Shown: piece after piece, positions 1 through 7,710 of the stretch
Numbering within the stretch: the first letter of the stretch is position 1
Layout of the letters: each line of letters starts with the position of its first letter
DNA from: Alphaproteobacteria bacterium
GTDB taxonomy: Bacteria; Pseudomonadota; Alphaproteobacteria; Geminicoccales; Geminicoccaceae
Direction: 5' to 3'
Assembly: GCA_026982705.1 (NCBI GenBank)
Contig: JALSGP010000012.1
Coordinates: 124,001-188,000 of the forward strand
DNA: 64,000 nucleotides
Notes under the pieces: generated by a model
What the model was told of the DNA's origin: nothing
The model's database searches: none
Seen by the model: the letters and a program-made list of their open reading frames with translations, nothing else
Translations under genes and position numbers: made by a program

Positions 1-156
1 CGGACGGCACTGCAGTACCTGCCCGAGGAGGATCTCCGGAATCCGGCCATCTACCCGCCGCGGGAGGTCCTGGAGCGCTGCGAGGTGTCGGTCTACAAGG
101 GTGAGGAGGTGGAGAGCCTGTACGAACGTGCGCTGACGCGCGTGCTCGCCGCCTGA
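1..156 (+). CDS. Polyamine ABC transporter substrate-binding protein, C-terminal fragment
   Basis: Only the last 51 residues are present; the gene starts left of the window. The readable tail contains the stretch LRNPAIYPPREVLERCE and then a short helix ending in VLAA. This is the usual C-terminal pattern of periplasmic spermidine/putrescine-binding proteins of the PotD/PotF type, which have an NPAIYPP-like turn before the last helices. Such proteins deliver polyamines to a PotABC-type importer. The TGA stop is at 154-156. About 100 bases without a recognisable gene follow before the next start, and I see no terminator there. The family call rests on a short segment, so a related extracellular solute-binding protein is possible. 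Confidence 0.75.
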   Translation, partial: RTALQYLPEEDLRNPAIYPPREVLERCEVSVYKGEEVESLYERALTRVLAA

Positions 157-259
157 GGCCCTTCCGCGTGCCCGCCGGATCGCCATATCACCGTGCCCGG
201 AGGCCAGACCGCCGGGGACGGTCGGGGTCCGGCGGGCGCGCAGCCGCGGGGAGAGGCGC

Positions 260-1774
260 GTGTGGTGGGTCGTCTATCTGTCGCTGCTGGGGACGCTGGC
301 GGTCTGGGCGCCGCCGCGCCTGTTCGACCCGCTGGACCCGCGCTTCCTGGTGATTCTCGGGGTGGTGGGGACCTGGCGCTACGGCTGGGGTGCGGTCCAT
401 CTGATCCGCGCCCATCTCTATCGCCGTGTCGTGTTCCCGCGCCTGCGGCGGCGGGCGGAGGCGGCCTTCGCGGCCCTCACCGCTCCCGACGACGGGGACG
501 AAGGGAGGTCCGCCCGGCTGCCCCACGTCTTCCTGGTGATCACCGGCTATCGGTACGAAGCCGCGGTGACGGCCGCCTGCTGGCGGGCGGCGGTGCTGGA
601 GGCCATGCGCTACGGCGGACCCGTCACCCTCGTCGCCTCGCTGGTGGAGCCGGCCGACCGCCGGTTGGTCAAGGACGTCTTCCGGGTGCTGGCGCCGCCG
701 GCGCGGGTCCGGCTGGTGCTGGTGGAGCTGCCGCCGGAGGGCAAGCGCGAGGCGCTCGCCGCCGCGCTGGTGGCGGTGGCGCGGCGGGCGCCGCGAGCGG
801 ACGACGTGGTGGCGCTGATGGACGGGGACACCCTCCTCACCCCGCGCTGTCTGCGACGCACGGTCCCGCTCCTGAGCCTCGCGCCGCGACCGGGCGGCGT
901 CACCACCGACGAACGCCCCCTCGTCCGCGGTTCCCGGCTGGTGCGCGCCTGGTTCGCCCTGCGCTTCGCCCAGCGCCACCTCTACATGTGTTCCCTCGCC
1001 CTCTCGCGGCGCCTTCTGGTGATGACCGGCCGCTTCTCCCTCTATCCGGCCCACGTCGCCACCGATCCCGCCTTCATCGACCGCATCCGCCGGGACGAGA
1101 TCGAACACTGGCGCCTCGGCCGCATCCGGCTGCTCACGGGCGAGGACAAGTCCACCTGGCTCCACCTCCTCGAACACGGCCTCGACATGCTCTACGTGCC
1201 GGACGTCACCGTGCTCACCGCCGAAGCGCTGCCGGAGCGCCGCTTCCTCGCGGGTGCCACGCGGCTGATGCGGCGCTGGTTCGGCAACATGCTGCGGGGC
1301 AGCGTGCGGGCGCTGGCACTGGGACCGCGGCGGGTGGGCGCCTTCGCCTGGTGGTGCCTCGTGGATCAGCGCCTGTCCATGTGGACGCCGGTGCTGGGCC
1401 CCCTTGCCGCCATCGCCATCGCCGTCGCCGTCGATCCGCTGTTCCTCTACGCCTATCTGCTGTGGGTGCTGACCACGCGCCTGGTGCTGGTGCTGGGGCT
1501 GACGACGCTGCGGCCGGGTCTCGACGGCCTCGCGCCGCTGCTGCTCTACTTCAATCAGGTGTACGGAGCGCTGGTGAAACAGTGGGTGCTGTTCCGGCTC
1601 GACGACCAGCGCTGGACACGCCAGCCCATCGCGCGCGCGGGCCGGTCCGGGGCGGGCGCCCGCCTCTCCACCTGGCTCGCCCACGGCACCGCGGTGCTGG
1701 CACTGCTGGTGGCGGTGGGTTTCCTCACCGGCCTCCTGGAACTGCCGCCGGCGTCCGCCGTCGTCCTGCCCTGA
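260..1774 (+). CDS. alg8: Alg8-like family 2 glycosyltransferase (polymannuronate-type synthase catalytic subunit)
   Basis: This 504-residue membrane glycosyltransferase resembles Alg8, the inner-membrane enzyme that polymerises GDP-mannuronate in alginate producers. A hydrophobic N-terminal segment is followed by a GT2 domain with DGD at 188-190, TTDE at 215-218, GEDKSTW at 294-300 and RRWFGN from 338. C-terminal membrane helices follow (roughly 360-450), then a tail reading FRLDDQRWTRQ, very like the Alg8 C terminus. The next gene encodes an Alg44-like partner 27 bases downstream, the expected pairing. No other alginate gene (algD, algG, algK, algE, algX, algL) is visible in the window. The sugar polymerised is therefore inferred and could be another hexose or hexuronate. 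Confidence 0.82.
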   Translation: MWWVVYLSLLGTLAVWAPPRLFDPLDPRFLVILGVVGTWRYGWGAVHLIRAHLYRRVVFPRLRRRAEAAFAALTAPDDGDEGRSARLPHVFLVITGYRYEAAVTAACWRAAVLEAMRYGGPVTLVASLVEPADRRLVKDVFRVLAPPARVRLVLVELPPEGKREALAAALVAVARRAPRADDVVALMDGDTLLTPRCLRRTVPLLSLAPRPGGVTTDERPLVRGSRLVRAWFALRFAQRHLYMCSLALSRRLLVMTGRFSLYPAHVATDPAFIDRIRRDEIEHWRLGRIRLLTGEDKSTWLHLLEHGLDMLYVPDVTVLTAEALPERRFLAGATRLMRRWFGNMLRGSVRALALGPRRVGAFAWWCLVDQRLSMWTPVLGPLAAIAIAVAVDPLFLYAYLLWVLTTRLVLVLGLTTLRPGLDGLAPLLLYFNQVYGALVKQWVLFRLDDQRWTRQPIARAGRSGAGARLSTWLAHGTAVLALLVAVGFLTGLLELPPASAVVLP

Positions 1775-1801
1775 GAAGGATCCATCGAGGGGGCCGCCTC
1801 C

Positions 1802-2833
1802 ATGGCCGAACCGCAGATCGTCGCCGAGACCGAGGTCCACCGCCGTCACGTGCGCCTGCGCATCCCCGTGGGCGTGGAGATCGACGGCGTGCGCTACGTC
1901 ACCGACGACTGGTCGGTGGGCGGCTTCGGCGTCAACGCCGAACTGCCGGGGCGGCGGCCGGGCGACCGCTTCACCGTCCGTCTCTTCCTGCCCTTCGAGG
2001 ACTTCGAGATCGTCCTGCCCGTGGACTGTGAGCTGGTCTACGTCACCGAGGACGGCGGCCGCTTCGGCTGCCGTTTCCTCGGCCTCTCCAAGGGCCAGCT
2101 CGAACTCTTCCGCTTCGTCGTGGACGCCTATCTGTCGGGGGAGATCGTGGGCGCCGGCGACGTGCTGGCGGTGGTGGCCCGGGCGGGCGAGCCGGCGCGG
2201 CTGCGACCGCTGCTGGAGGAGGAGGGGGGCGGACTGCGCCGCTGGCTGGGCCATGCCGCGCTCGCGCTGGCGGCGGTGGCGCTGCTGGGCCTCGCCGGGC
2301 TCGGCATCTGGCAGCGCTGGTTCGTGATCGAGACCGAGGACGCCGTCGTCTGGACGCCGCTGGTGACGCTGGAGGCACCGCTGGCCGGCAAGGTGGTGGC
2401 GGGACCCCGCAAGCCCATCTACGCCCCGGGTGACGTGGTGGCACGCATCGAGGCGCTGGACGAGCGGGTGGTGTTCCTGGAGAGTCCGTGCGAGTGCGCG
2501 GTGGTGAACTGGAAGACCCTGCCGGGCCAGTACGCCGCGCCGGGCGATCCGGTGCTGGTGATGGCGGACGCCAACGAGCCGCTGGTGGTGCGGGCGCGGC
2601 TGCCGGTCCGCGACGCGCTGCGGCTGGAGGTGGGACAGCGCGCCCAGGTGTGGCTGCCGGGCGAGGACGAGCCGCGCCTCGCCCAGATCATCCGCATCGA
2701 CTTCGGCCCCGATCTCGCCCGCCTCGGCGCCGGCGGCGATCCCGGCCCGCGCCGGGTGCTGGTCCATCTGCGGCCGGACCGCCCCTTCGACTTCGATCGG
2801 CTCGGCAGTCTCGTGCGCGTCCGTTTCCTCTGA
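1802..2833 (+). CDS. alg44: Alg44-like PilZ/HlyD-type co-polymerase
   Basis: The 343-residue protein has a cytoplasmic N-terminal PilZ domain, one membrane helix (about 152-177) and a periplasmic barrel-sandwich/HlyD-like region. This is the Alg44 architecture. The PilZ c-di-GMP-binding residues are intact: RxxxR at 14-18 and DxSxxG at 36-41. In alginate systems c-di-GMP bound here switches on Alg8, so the pair should be activated post-translationally by this second messenger. It lies directly after the Alg8-like gene in the same direction and is probably cotranscribed. The start is the ATG at 1802. The only diguanylate cyclase in the window is near 59 kb, and no functional link to it is shown by the sequence. 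Confidence 0.82.
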   Translation: MAEPQIVAETEVHRRHVRLRIPVGVEIDGVRYVTDDWSVGGFGVNAELPGRRPGDRFTVRLFLPFEDFEIVLPVDCELVYVTEDGGRFGCRFLGLSKGQLELFRFVVDAYLSGEIVGAGDVLAVVARAGEPARLRPLLEEEGGGLRRWLGHAALALAAVALLGLAGLGIWQRWFVIETEDAVVWTPLVTLEAPLAGKVVAGPRKPIYAPGDVVARIEALDERVVFLESPCECAVVNWKTLPGQYAAPGDPVLVMADANEPLVVRARLPVRDALRLEVGQRAQVWLPGEDEPRLAQIIRIDFGPDLARLGAGGDPGPRRVLVHLRPDRPFDFDRLGSLVRVRFL

Positions 2834-2856
2834 GGAGCCGGCCGTCCGCCGGGGGT

Positions 2857-3450
2857 TCAGGGATCCGTCGCGACCCGCCGCAGGCGGCCGCTCGCGATGT
2901 CGAACACGAGACCATGGAGGCGCAGCGGCCGGCTGCGGCGCAGCCGGCGCACCAGCGGCAGCCCGGCGAGCCGGTGGAGCTGATCGGCGACGTTGAGCGC
3001 CACCAGCCGCGAGAGACGGTCCCCCGCCACCCCGTCTCGTCCCAGTTCGTCGGCACGGCTTCGCGCGAGCTGCCGCACCGGTCGCAGCCAGTCGTCCACG
3101 AGGGCGCCCCGCGGTTCCTCCAGCGCCCGGGCCACGCCGCCGCAGCCCTCGTGGCCGCAGACCACCACCTCCTCGATGCCCAGCTCCCCGAGGCCGAACT
3201 CCAGCACCGACAGCAGGTTCGGGTCGTCGGGACGGACCAGGTTGGCGACATTGCGGTGGACGAAGAGCGCCCCCGGCCCCACGTCGACGATGGTCTCGGG
3301 CGCGACGCGACTGTCGGAGCAGCCGATCCAGAGACAGAAGGGACGCTGGCCGCGGGCGAGACGGGCGAAGATCTCCGGGTCCTCGGCCGTCCGCCGCGCG
3401 GCCCAGGCCCGGTTGCGGGCGATCAGCTCGCCGATCCGATCGGGGGACAC
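2857..3450 (-). CDS. Beta-class carbonic anhydrase
   Basis: This enzyme interconverts carbon dioxide and bicarbonate in the cytoplasm. All beta-class zinc and catalytic residues are visible: C44, D46 and R48 in the CSDSR motif, then H100 and C103 in the GHEGCGG motif. The 197-residue length is at the short end for the family, because the C-terminal region after about 175 is brief. It lies just downstream of moaA on the same strand (17-base gap) and converges with the Alg44-like gene. Joint transcription with moaA is plausible, but no functional link is implied. Confidence 0.9.
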   Translation of the reverse strand: MSPDRIGELIARNRAWAARRTAEDPEIFARLARGQRPFCLWIGCSDSRVAPETIVDVGPGALFVHRNVANLVRPDDPNLLSVLEFGLGELGIEEVVVCGHEGCGGVARALEEPRGALVDDWLRPVRQLARSRADELGRDGVAGDRLSRLVALNVADQLHRLAGLPLVRRLRRSRPLRLHGLVFDIASGRLRRVATDP

Positions 3451-3466
3451 GCCGTCCGTGGCCTCC

Positions 3467-4459
3467 TCAACCGCCCGTGACGCTCATGTGACGGCGGACG
3501 GCCGGCCGGTTGCGGCGGCGGTCGATGACGAAGTCGTGGCCCCGGGGCTTGCGGGCGATGGCCTCGACGATGGCGCGCTTGACCGGCTCGTTGCTCTCGG
3601 AGCTGCGCAGGGCCTCGCGCAGCTCGGCCCGATCCTCCTGGCCCAGGCACATGTACATGGTACCCGTGCAGGTCACCCGCACCCGGTTGCAGCTCTCGCA
3701 GAAATTGTGGGAGAGGGGCGTGATGAAGCCGAGCCGTCCGCCCGTCTCCTCCACCCGCACGTAGCGGGCGGGCCCACCGGTGCGATAGGGGATGTCGGTG
3801 AGGGTCCAGCGCCGCTCCAGGCGCCGGCGCACCAGCGAGAGCGGCAGATAGTGTTCGGTGCGGTCGCCGTCGATCTCGCCCATGGGCATGGTCTCGATGA
3901 GGGTGAGATCGAAGCCCTCCGAACCGCACCAGGCGATCATGCGGTCGAACTCGTCGTCGTTGACGCCGCGCAGCGCCACCATGTTGATCTTGATGGCGAG
4001 GCCCGCGCGCTTGGCCGCCTCGATGCCGGCCATCACCTTCTCGAAGCTGCCCCAGCGGGTGATGGCGCGGAACTTCTCGGGATCGAGGGTGTCGAGCGAG
4101 ACGTTGATGCGCCGCACGCCGGCCGCCGCGATGCGGTCCGCGAGCCGCTCGAGCTGGCTGCCGTTGGTGGTGATGGTGAGTTCGTCGAGCTGGCCCGCCT
4201 TCACCCGTTCGCCGAGCTGCTCGATCAGCCAGATCACATTGCGCCGCACCAGCGGCTCGCCGCCGGTGAGGCGGATCCTGCGCACCCCCAGCTCGACGAA
4301 GGCATCGGCCAGCCGCAGCAACTCCTCCAGCGTCAGCAGCTCGCGTTTGGGGAGGAAGGTCATGTGCTCGGCCATGCAGTAGACACAGCGGAAGTCGCAG
4401 CGGTCGGTGACGGAGATCCGCACGTAGGTCACCGCCCGGCCGAACGGGTCCACGAGCAT
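3467..4459 (-). CDS. moaA: GTP 3',8-cyclase MoaA (molybdenum cofactor biosynthesis)
   Basis: This radical SAM enzyme catalyses the first step of molybdopterin synthesis, converting GTP to 3',8-cyclo-GTP with MoaC as the next enzyme. The SAM cluster cysteines are C21, C25 and C28. The second 4Fe-4S cluster that binds GTP is held by C254, C257 and C271. The chain ends in the Gly-Gly tail typical of active MoaA. I chose the ATG at 4459 because it gives 330 residues, the normal size, and has a GGAGGGAG ribosome site just upstream. The open frame continues much further upstream but that part is a shadow of the histidine kinase gene. No other moa gene is nearby. Confidence 0.95.
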   Translation of the reverse strand: MLVDPFGRAVTYVRISVTDRCDFRCVYCMAEHMTFLPKRELLTLEELLRLADAFVELGVRRIRLTGGEPLVRRNVIWLIEQLGERVKAGQLDELTITTNGSQLERLADRIAAAGVRRINVSLDTLDPEKFRAITRWGSFEKVMAGIEAAKRAGLAIKINMVALRGVNDDEFDRMIAWCGSEGFDLTLIETMPMGEIDGDRTEHYLPLSLVRRRLERRWTLTDIPYRTGGPARYVRVEETGGRLGFITPLSHNFCESCNRVRVTCTGTMYMCLGQEDRAELREALRSSESNEPVKRAIVEAIARKPRGHDFVIDRRRNRPAVRRHMSVTGG

Positions 4460-4494
4460 GACGCTCCCTCCCGCGAAGCTGCCGCGCCTCCGCA

Positions 4495-4523
4495 ACAATA
4501 GGCGGTGCGGGCGGGGAGGTAAA
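4495..4523 (-). promoter_or_regulatory. Candidate sigma-70 promoter of moaA
   Basis: On the minus strand TTTACC and TATTGT are separated by 17 bases, with the -10 about 36 bases before the moaA start. The region lies between divergent moaA and the histidine kinase gene. The assignment is by pattern only. Confidence 0.45.
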
Positions 4524-4612
4524 GGTGGCGGGACCCCAACCGCCGGCGTGCGGGCGGACGCTGGTGGCGGCGGTCCCGACGACCTATCTCCCGCGCGGAC
4601 GGAGCACGGTCC

Positions 4613-6001
4613 ATGTCCGAGACCTCCGGGCCCGCCGCCGGCACGCGCGGTCTGTCGATCCGCATCCTGCTCCTGGTCCTCGCCTTCCTGGTGCTGGGCG
4701 AGGTGCTGGTCTATCTGCCCTCCATCGCCCGTTTCCGGCTGGTCTGGTACGACGATCTCCTCCAGCGGGCCCACATCGCCACCATCGGACTGCGCGGACG
4801 CGCACCGGTCGATCCCTTGCTGGAGGACGCGCTGCTGAGCGCGGTGGGGGTGGTGCGCGTCCGGGTGGAGCGGCCGGAGGGGACCGTCGTCCTGGGGCCA
4901 CCGGCCCGCGTCGACGCCGAGGTGGACCTGGAGCGGACGGACTGGCTCCGGGCCATCGTGGACGCGCTGGATGCCCTCCGCCACGGTGGCACCCGTCTCG
5001 TGCGGGCGACGGGCCCGGCGCGGATGGAGGCGGGGGCGCGGATCGCGGCCATCGTCCCCGAGGCCGCGCTGTGGTACGAGATGGTCGACTATTCCCGCCG
5101 CATCCTGCTGCTCACCCTGTTCCTGGCGACGCTGATGGCGGTGCTGCTGCTGTTCGCCCTCCACCGCCTGGTGGTGCGACCCCTGCAACGACTGGACGCC
5201 CAGGTGGCCCGCTTCCGGGCGGCGCCGGAGGAGGCGCTGGCCGATCCGCCGGCGAGCGGCCGGGCCGACGAGATCGGGGCCCTCGAACGCCAGTTCGCCG
5301 CCATGCGCCGCGAGATCCGCGAGCTCCTCGCCCAGCGCGGTCGCCTCGCCGCCGTCGGCGCCGCCGTGGCTCGCCTGCACCACGACATCCGCAACGTGCT
5401 GGCCTCGGCCATGCTGGTCTCGGACGGGCTCGAGGCCAGCGACGATCCCCGCGTGCGCGAGCGCGCCCAGCGCATCCTGAGGGCGCTGGAGCGGGCGGCA
5501 CGGCTGTGCGAGTCCACCCTCGACTATGCCCGGGCCCGCCCGCCCCGACTGGAGCCCGTCCCCGTGCGGCTGGCGGAACTGGTGGGCGAACTCGCCGCCT
5601 TCGTGCGCGACGACCTCCGCTTCCTGGTGGAGGTGCCGCCGGAGCTGGTGGTGCGGGCCGATCGCGAACGCCTGTGGCGGGCGCTGCTCAATCTGGTCCA
5701 CAATTCCGAGGCGGTGCTGCCGCCGGGCGGCACCATCCGCATCGCCGCCCGCACCCGGGACGGCCGGGCGGAGATCGAGGTGGTCGACGACGGTCCCGGC
5801 ATCCCCGAGGAGATCCGCCCCCGCCTGTTCGAGCCCTTCGCCGCCGGGCGGCCGGGGAACAGCGGCCTCGGTCTCGCCATCTGCCGCGAGATCCTGCGCG
5901 CCCACGGCGGCGAGGTGGAACTGGTGGAGACCGGGCCCGGCGGCACCCGCTTCCGTCTCATCCTGCCCGACCATCTCGTCTGCCGGGAGTCCGCGCCGTG
6001 A
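4613..6001 (+). CDS. Orphan membrane sensor histidine kinase
   Basis: The 462-residue kinase has a first membrane helix at about 15-35 and a periplasmic sensor of about 125 residues. A second helix spans about 163-184, followed by a HAMP linker and the kinase core. The H box reads RLHHDIRN, with H257 the likely phosphorylated histidine. The N box contains N360 and N364, the G1 box is DDGPGIP near 392-398, and the G2 box is GLGL near 418-421. No response regulator adjoins it, so its partner is encoded elsewhere. The stop overlaps the GTG start of a small lipoprotein gene by 4 bases, implying translational coupling; that lipoprotein might modulate sensing. The signal sensed cannot be read from the sequence. 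Confidence 0.88.
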   Translation: MSETSGPAAGTRGLSIRILLLVLAFLVLGEVLVYLPSIARFRLVWYDDLLQRAHIATIGLRGRAPVDPLLEDALLSAVGVVRVRVERPEGTVVLGPPARVDAEVDLERTDWLRAIVDALDALRHGGTRLVRATGPARMEAGARIAAIVPEAALWYEMVDYSRRILLLTLFLATLMAVLLLFALHRLVVRPLQRLDAQVARFRAAPEEALADPPASGRADEIGALERQFAAMRREIRELLAQRGRLAAVGAAVARLHHDIRNVLASAMLVSDGLEASDDPRVRERAQRILRALERAARLCESTLDYARARPPRLEPVPVRLAELVGELAAFVRDDLRFLVEVPPELVVRADRERLWRALLNLVHNSEAVLPPGGTIRIAARTRDGRAEIEVVDDGPGIPEEIRPRLFEPFAAGRPGNSGLGLAICREILRAHGGEVELVETGPGGTRFRLILPDHLVCRESAP

Positions 6002-6384
6002 TCCGCGTCATCCGCCGCCGGCTCGTCCCGCTGGTCCCGCTGCTGCTCGCCGCCTGCGGTTCCGCCTTCCGGCCGCCGGGGGCGCCGCCGGACTGGCCGC
6101 GCCTCGCCTTCGCCATCACCGGTCACTACGAGGATCGCGCGGTGGAACGGTGGGGCACCTGCCGCCTGCCACGGATCACCGGCTTCCTGCGGGTGGAGGT
6201 GCGGGTGCGGACGGCGGAACGGCTGGTGCTGCGGGTGCGCTATGCCTGGCGGGACGAGGCCTATGGCGGGGACGACGGGGGCTTCCTCGACCGCTGCCGC
6301 GGCTTCGGCACCCGCACCTTCGTCCTCGATCCGGCGAGCGGACGCGTCCTCGCCATGTCCGGCCCGACACGGGACGATCCGTGA
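5998..6384 (+). CDS. Small predicted lipoprotein of unknown function
   Basis: A 128-residue product with a basic start, a hydrophobic stretch and a lipobox LLAAC followed by GS, so it should be exported and lipid-anchored. Serine after the lipidated cysteine-glycine suggests the outer membrane, though the sorting rule in this organism is unknown. The GTG start at 5998 overlaps the stop of the upstream kinase gene (GTGA). The mature part has two other cysteines (in GTCRL and DRCRG) that could form a disulphide. I do not recognise the domain. It converges with the membrane fusion protein gene with only 3 bases between stops. Confidence 0.7.
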   Translation: MIRVIRRRLVPLVPLLLAACGSAFRPPGAPPDWPRLAFAITGHYEDRAVERWGTCRLPRITGFLRVEVRVRTAERLVLRVRYAWRDEAYGGDDGGFLDRCRGFGTRTFVLDPASGRVLAMSGPTRDDP

Positions 6385-6387
6385 GGC

Positions 6388-7704
6388 TCACCGTTCGGCG
6401 AGGGCGCGGCCGGTGACCCTCTCGACCCCGGCGAGGAAGTAGTCGAGCAGGGTCCGGCGGCCGGTGTGGAACTCCACGTCCACCACCATCCCCGGCTGCA
6501 GCCGCCGGCGCCAGGTGGCGAAATCGGGCGTCGCGGGGTCGAGGACGATCTCGACGCGATAGACGGGCTCGGCCCCGGGTGCCGGCGGATCCGCGTCGGC
6601 GTCGATGCGGCGGATGCGGCCCCGCAGCGTGCCGTAGCGGGTGAAGTCGAAGGCCCGCACCTTGAGGGTGGCCGGGGTGCCGGGGGCGAGGGCGCCCACG
6701 TCGCGATTCGCCACCACCGCCCGCACCACCAGCTCCTCGTCGGAGGGGACCACTTCCAGGAGCGGCGCGTTGGCGGCCACCGCCTGGCCCGGGGCCCGCA
6801 CCGAGAGTCGTCGCACGAAGCCGGCCACCGGCGCCGTCACCAGCCGCGCCCGCCGGCGCCGTTCCAGCTCGGCGATGGCGGTCTCGAGGGTGGCGAGCTC
6901 GGCGCGGAGCCGGCCGAGGCGGTCGCCCAGTCGCGCCTCGCGGTCGGCACGGAAGGCGGCGAGCCGGCTCTCCGCCTCGGCCAGGGCCGCCCGTGCCCGC
7001 GCCAGCCGACCGCCGAGCGCCTGCAGGCGCGACTCGAGGGCCGCCAGCTCCCGCGCCCGCGCCAGCGCCTCGATGCGGGGATAGAGCCCCTGATCGGCCA
7101 GCTCGCGCACCGCCCGCTCCTGTTTCGCCAGGAGCTCGCGCTGGGTGGCGAGGCCCGCCCGCTCCGCCTCCAGCCGCCGCAGCTCCGCCCGCCGCGCCGC
7201 CACCTCCTGCTCCAGCCCCCGCAGGCTCTCCGCATCGGCCCGTCGCCGCGAGGCCAGGAGCTCGCGCTGGGCCGCCACCAGATCGGGCCGCGCCGCCAGG
7301 AGTTCGGCCGGGAATGCGGGAACGCCGCCGTCGCGCTCCGCCTCGATGCGGGCGATCTCGGCCAGCAGCACGAAGCGGCGGGCGCGACGCTCGGCGAGCG
7401 CGCTCCGCAGATCGCCGTCCTCCAGCAGCAGGAGCGGCTGCCGTGCCCGCACCCGTGCGCCCTCGCGCACGTAGATGGCCGCCACCCGCCCGCCCTCGGG
7501 ATGGTTCACCACGCGGGCGCGGCCGGCCGGCTCGATGCGGCCCTCGGCGAAGACCAGCACGTCGAGGGGCGCGAGGGCGAGCCAGGCCCCCACCGCCACC
7601 AGCAGCGCCGCGATGGCCACCGCCACCGCCCCGGCGGTGCGCGGCGGCGCCTCGAGACGACGGGCGGCGTCGGGCGGCGGCGCGAGGGGGACGGCGCGGG
7701 CCAC
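6388..7704 (-). CDS. HlyD-family membrane fusion protein of a type I secretion system
   Basis: The 438-residue adaptor would bridge the inner-membrane ABC exporter and a TolC-like channel. It has a short cytoplasmic N terminus, one membrane helix (about 25-47), a biotinyl/lipoyl half-motif, a long arginine- and glutamate-rich coiled coil (about 105-300) and a C-terminal beta-barrel region. Length and layout match the HlyD/LapC/PrsE class, which is longer than RND adaptors. It starts 6 bases after the stop of the upstream ABC exporter gene, so the two form an operon. No obvious RTX or adhesin substrate is encoded in the window. Confidence 0.88.
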   Translation of the reverse strand: MARAVPLAPPPDAARRLEAPPRTAGAVAVAIAALLVAVGAWLALAPLDVLVFAEGRIEPAGRARVVNHPEGGRVAAIYVREGARVRARQPLLLLEDGDLRSALAERRARRFVLLAEIARIEAERDGGVPAFPAELLAARPDLVAAQRELLASRRRADAESLRGLEQEVAARRAELRRLEAERAGLATQRELLAKQERAVRELADQGLYPRIEALARARELAALESRLQALGGRLARARAALAEAESRLAAFRADREARLGDRLGRLRAELATLETAIAELERRRRARLVTAPVAGFVRRLSVRAPGQAVAANAPLLEVVPSDEELVVRAVVANRDVGALAPGTPATLKVRAFDFTRYGTLRGRIRRIDADADPPAPGAEPVYRVEIVLDPATPDFATWRRRLQPGMVVDVEFHTGRRTLLDYFLAGVERVTGRALAER

Positions 7705-7710
7705 GGCCGG

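Noticed and set aside
188-2767. An 859-codon minus-strand frame opposite the Alg8/Alg44-like genes
   Set aside because: The product is a histidine/glutamine/arginine-rich shadow with no recognisable domain, while the plus-strand frames have clear catalytic and PilZ motifs.
3467-5974. An 835-residue MoaA fusion protein suggested by a long open frame
   Set aside because: Residues before the MoaA start are an antisense shadow of the histidine kinase. A strong ribosome site precedes the normal MoaA ATG at 4459, and a promoter lies just upstream.
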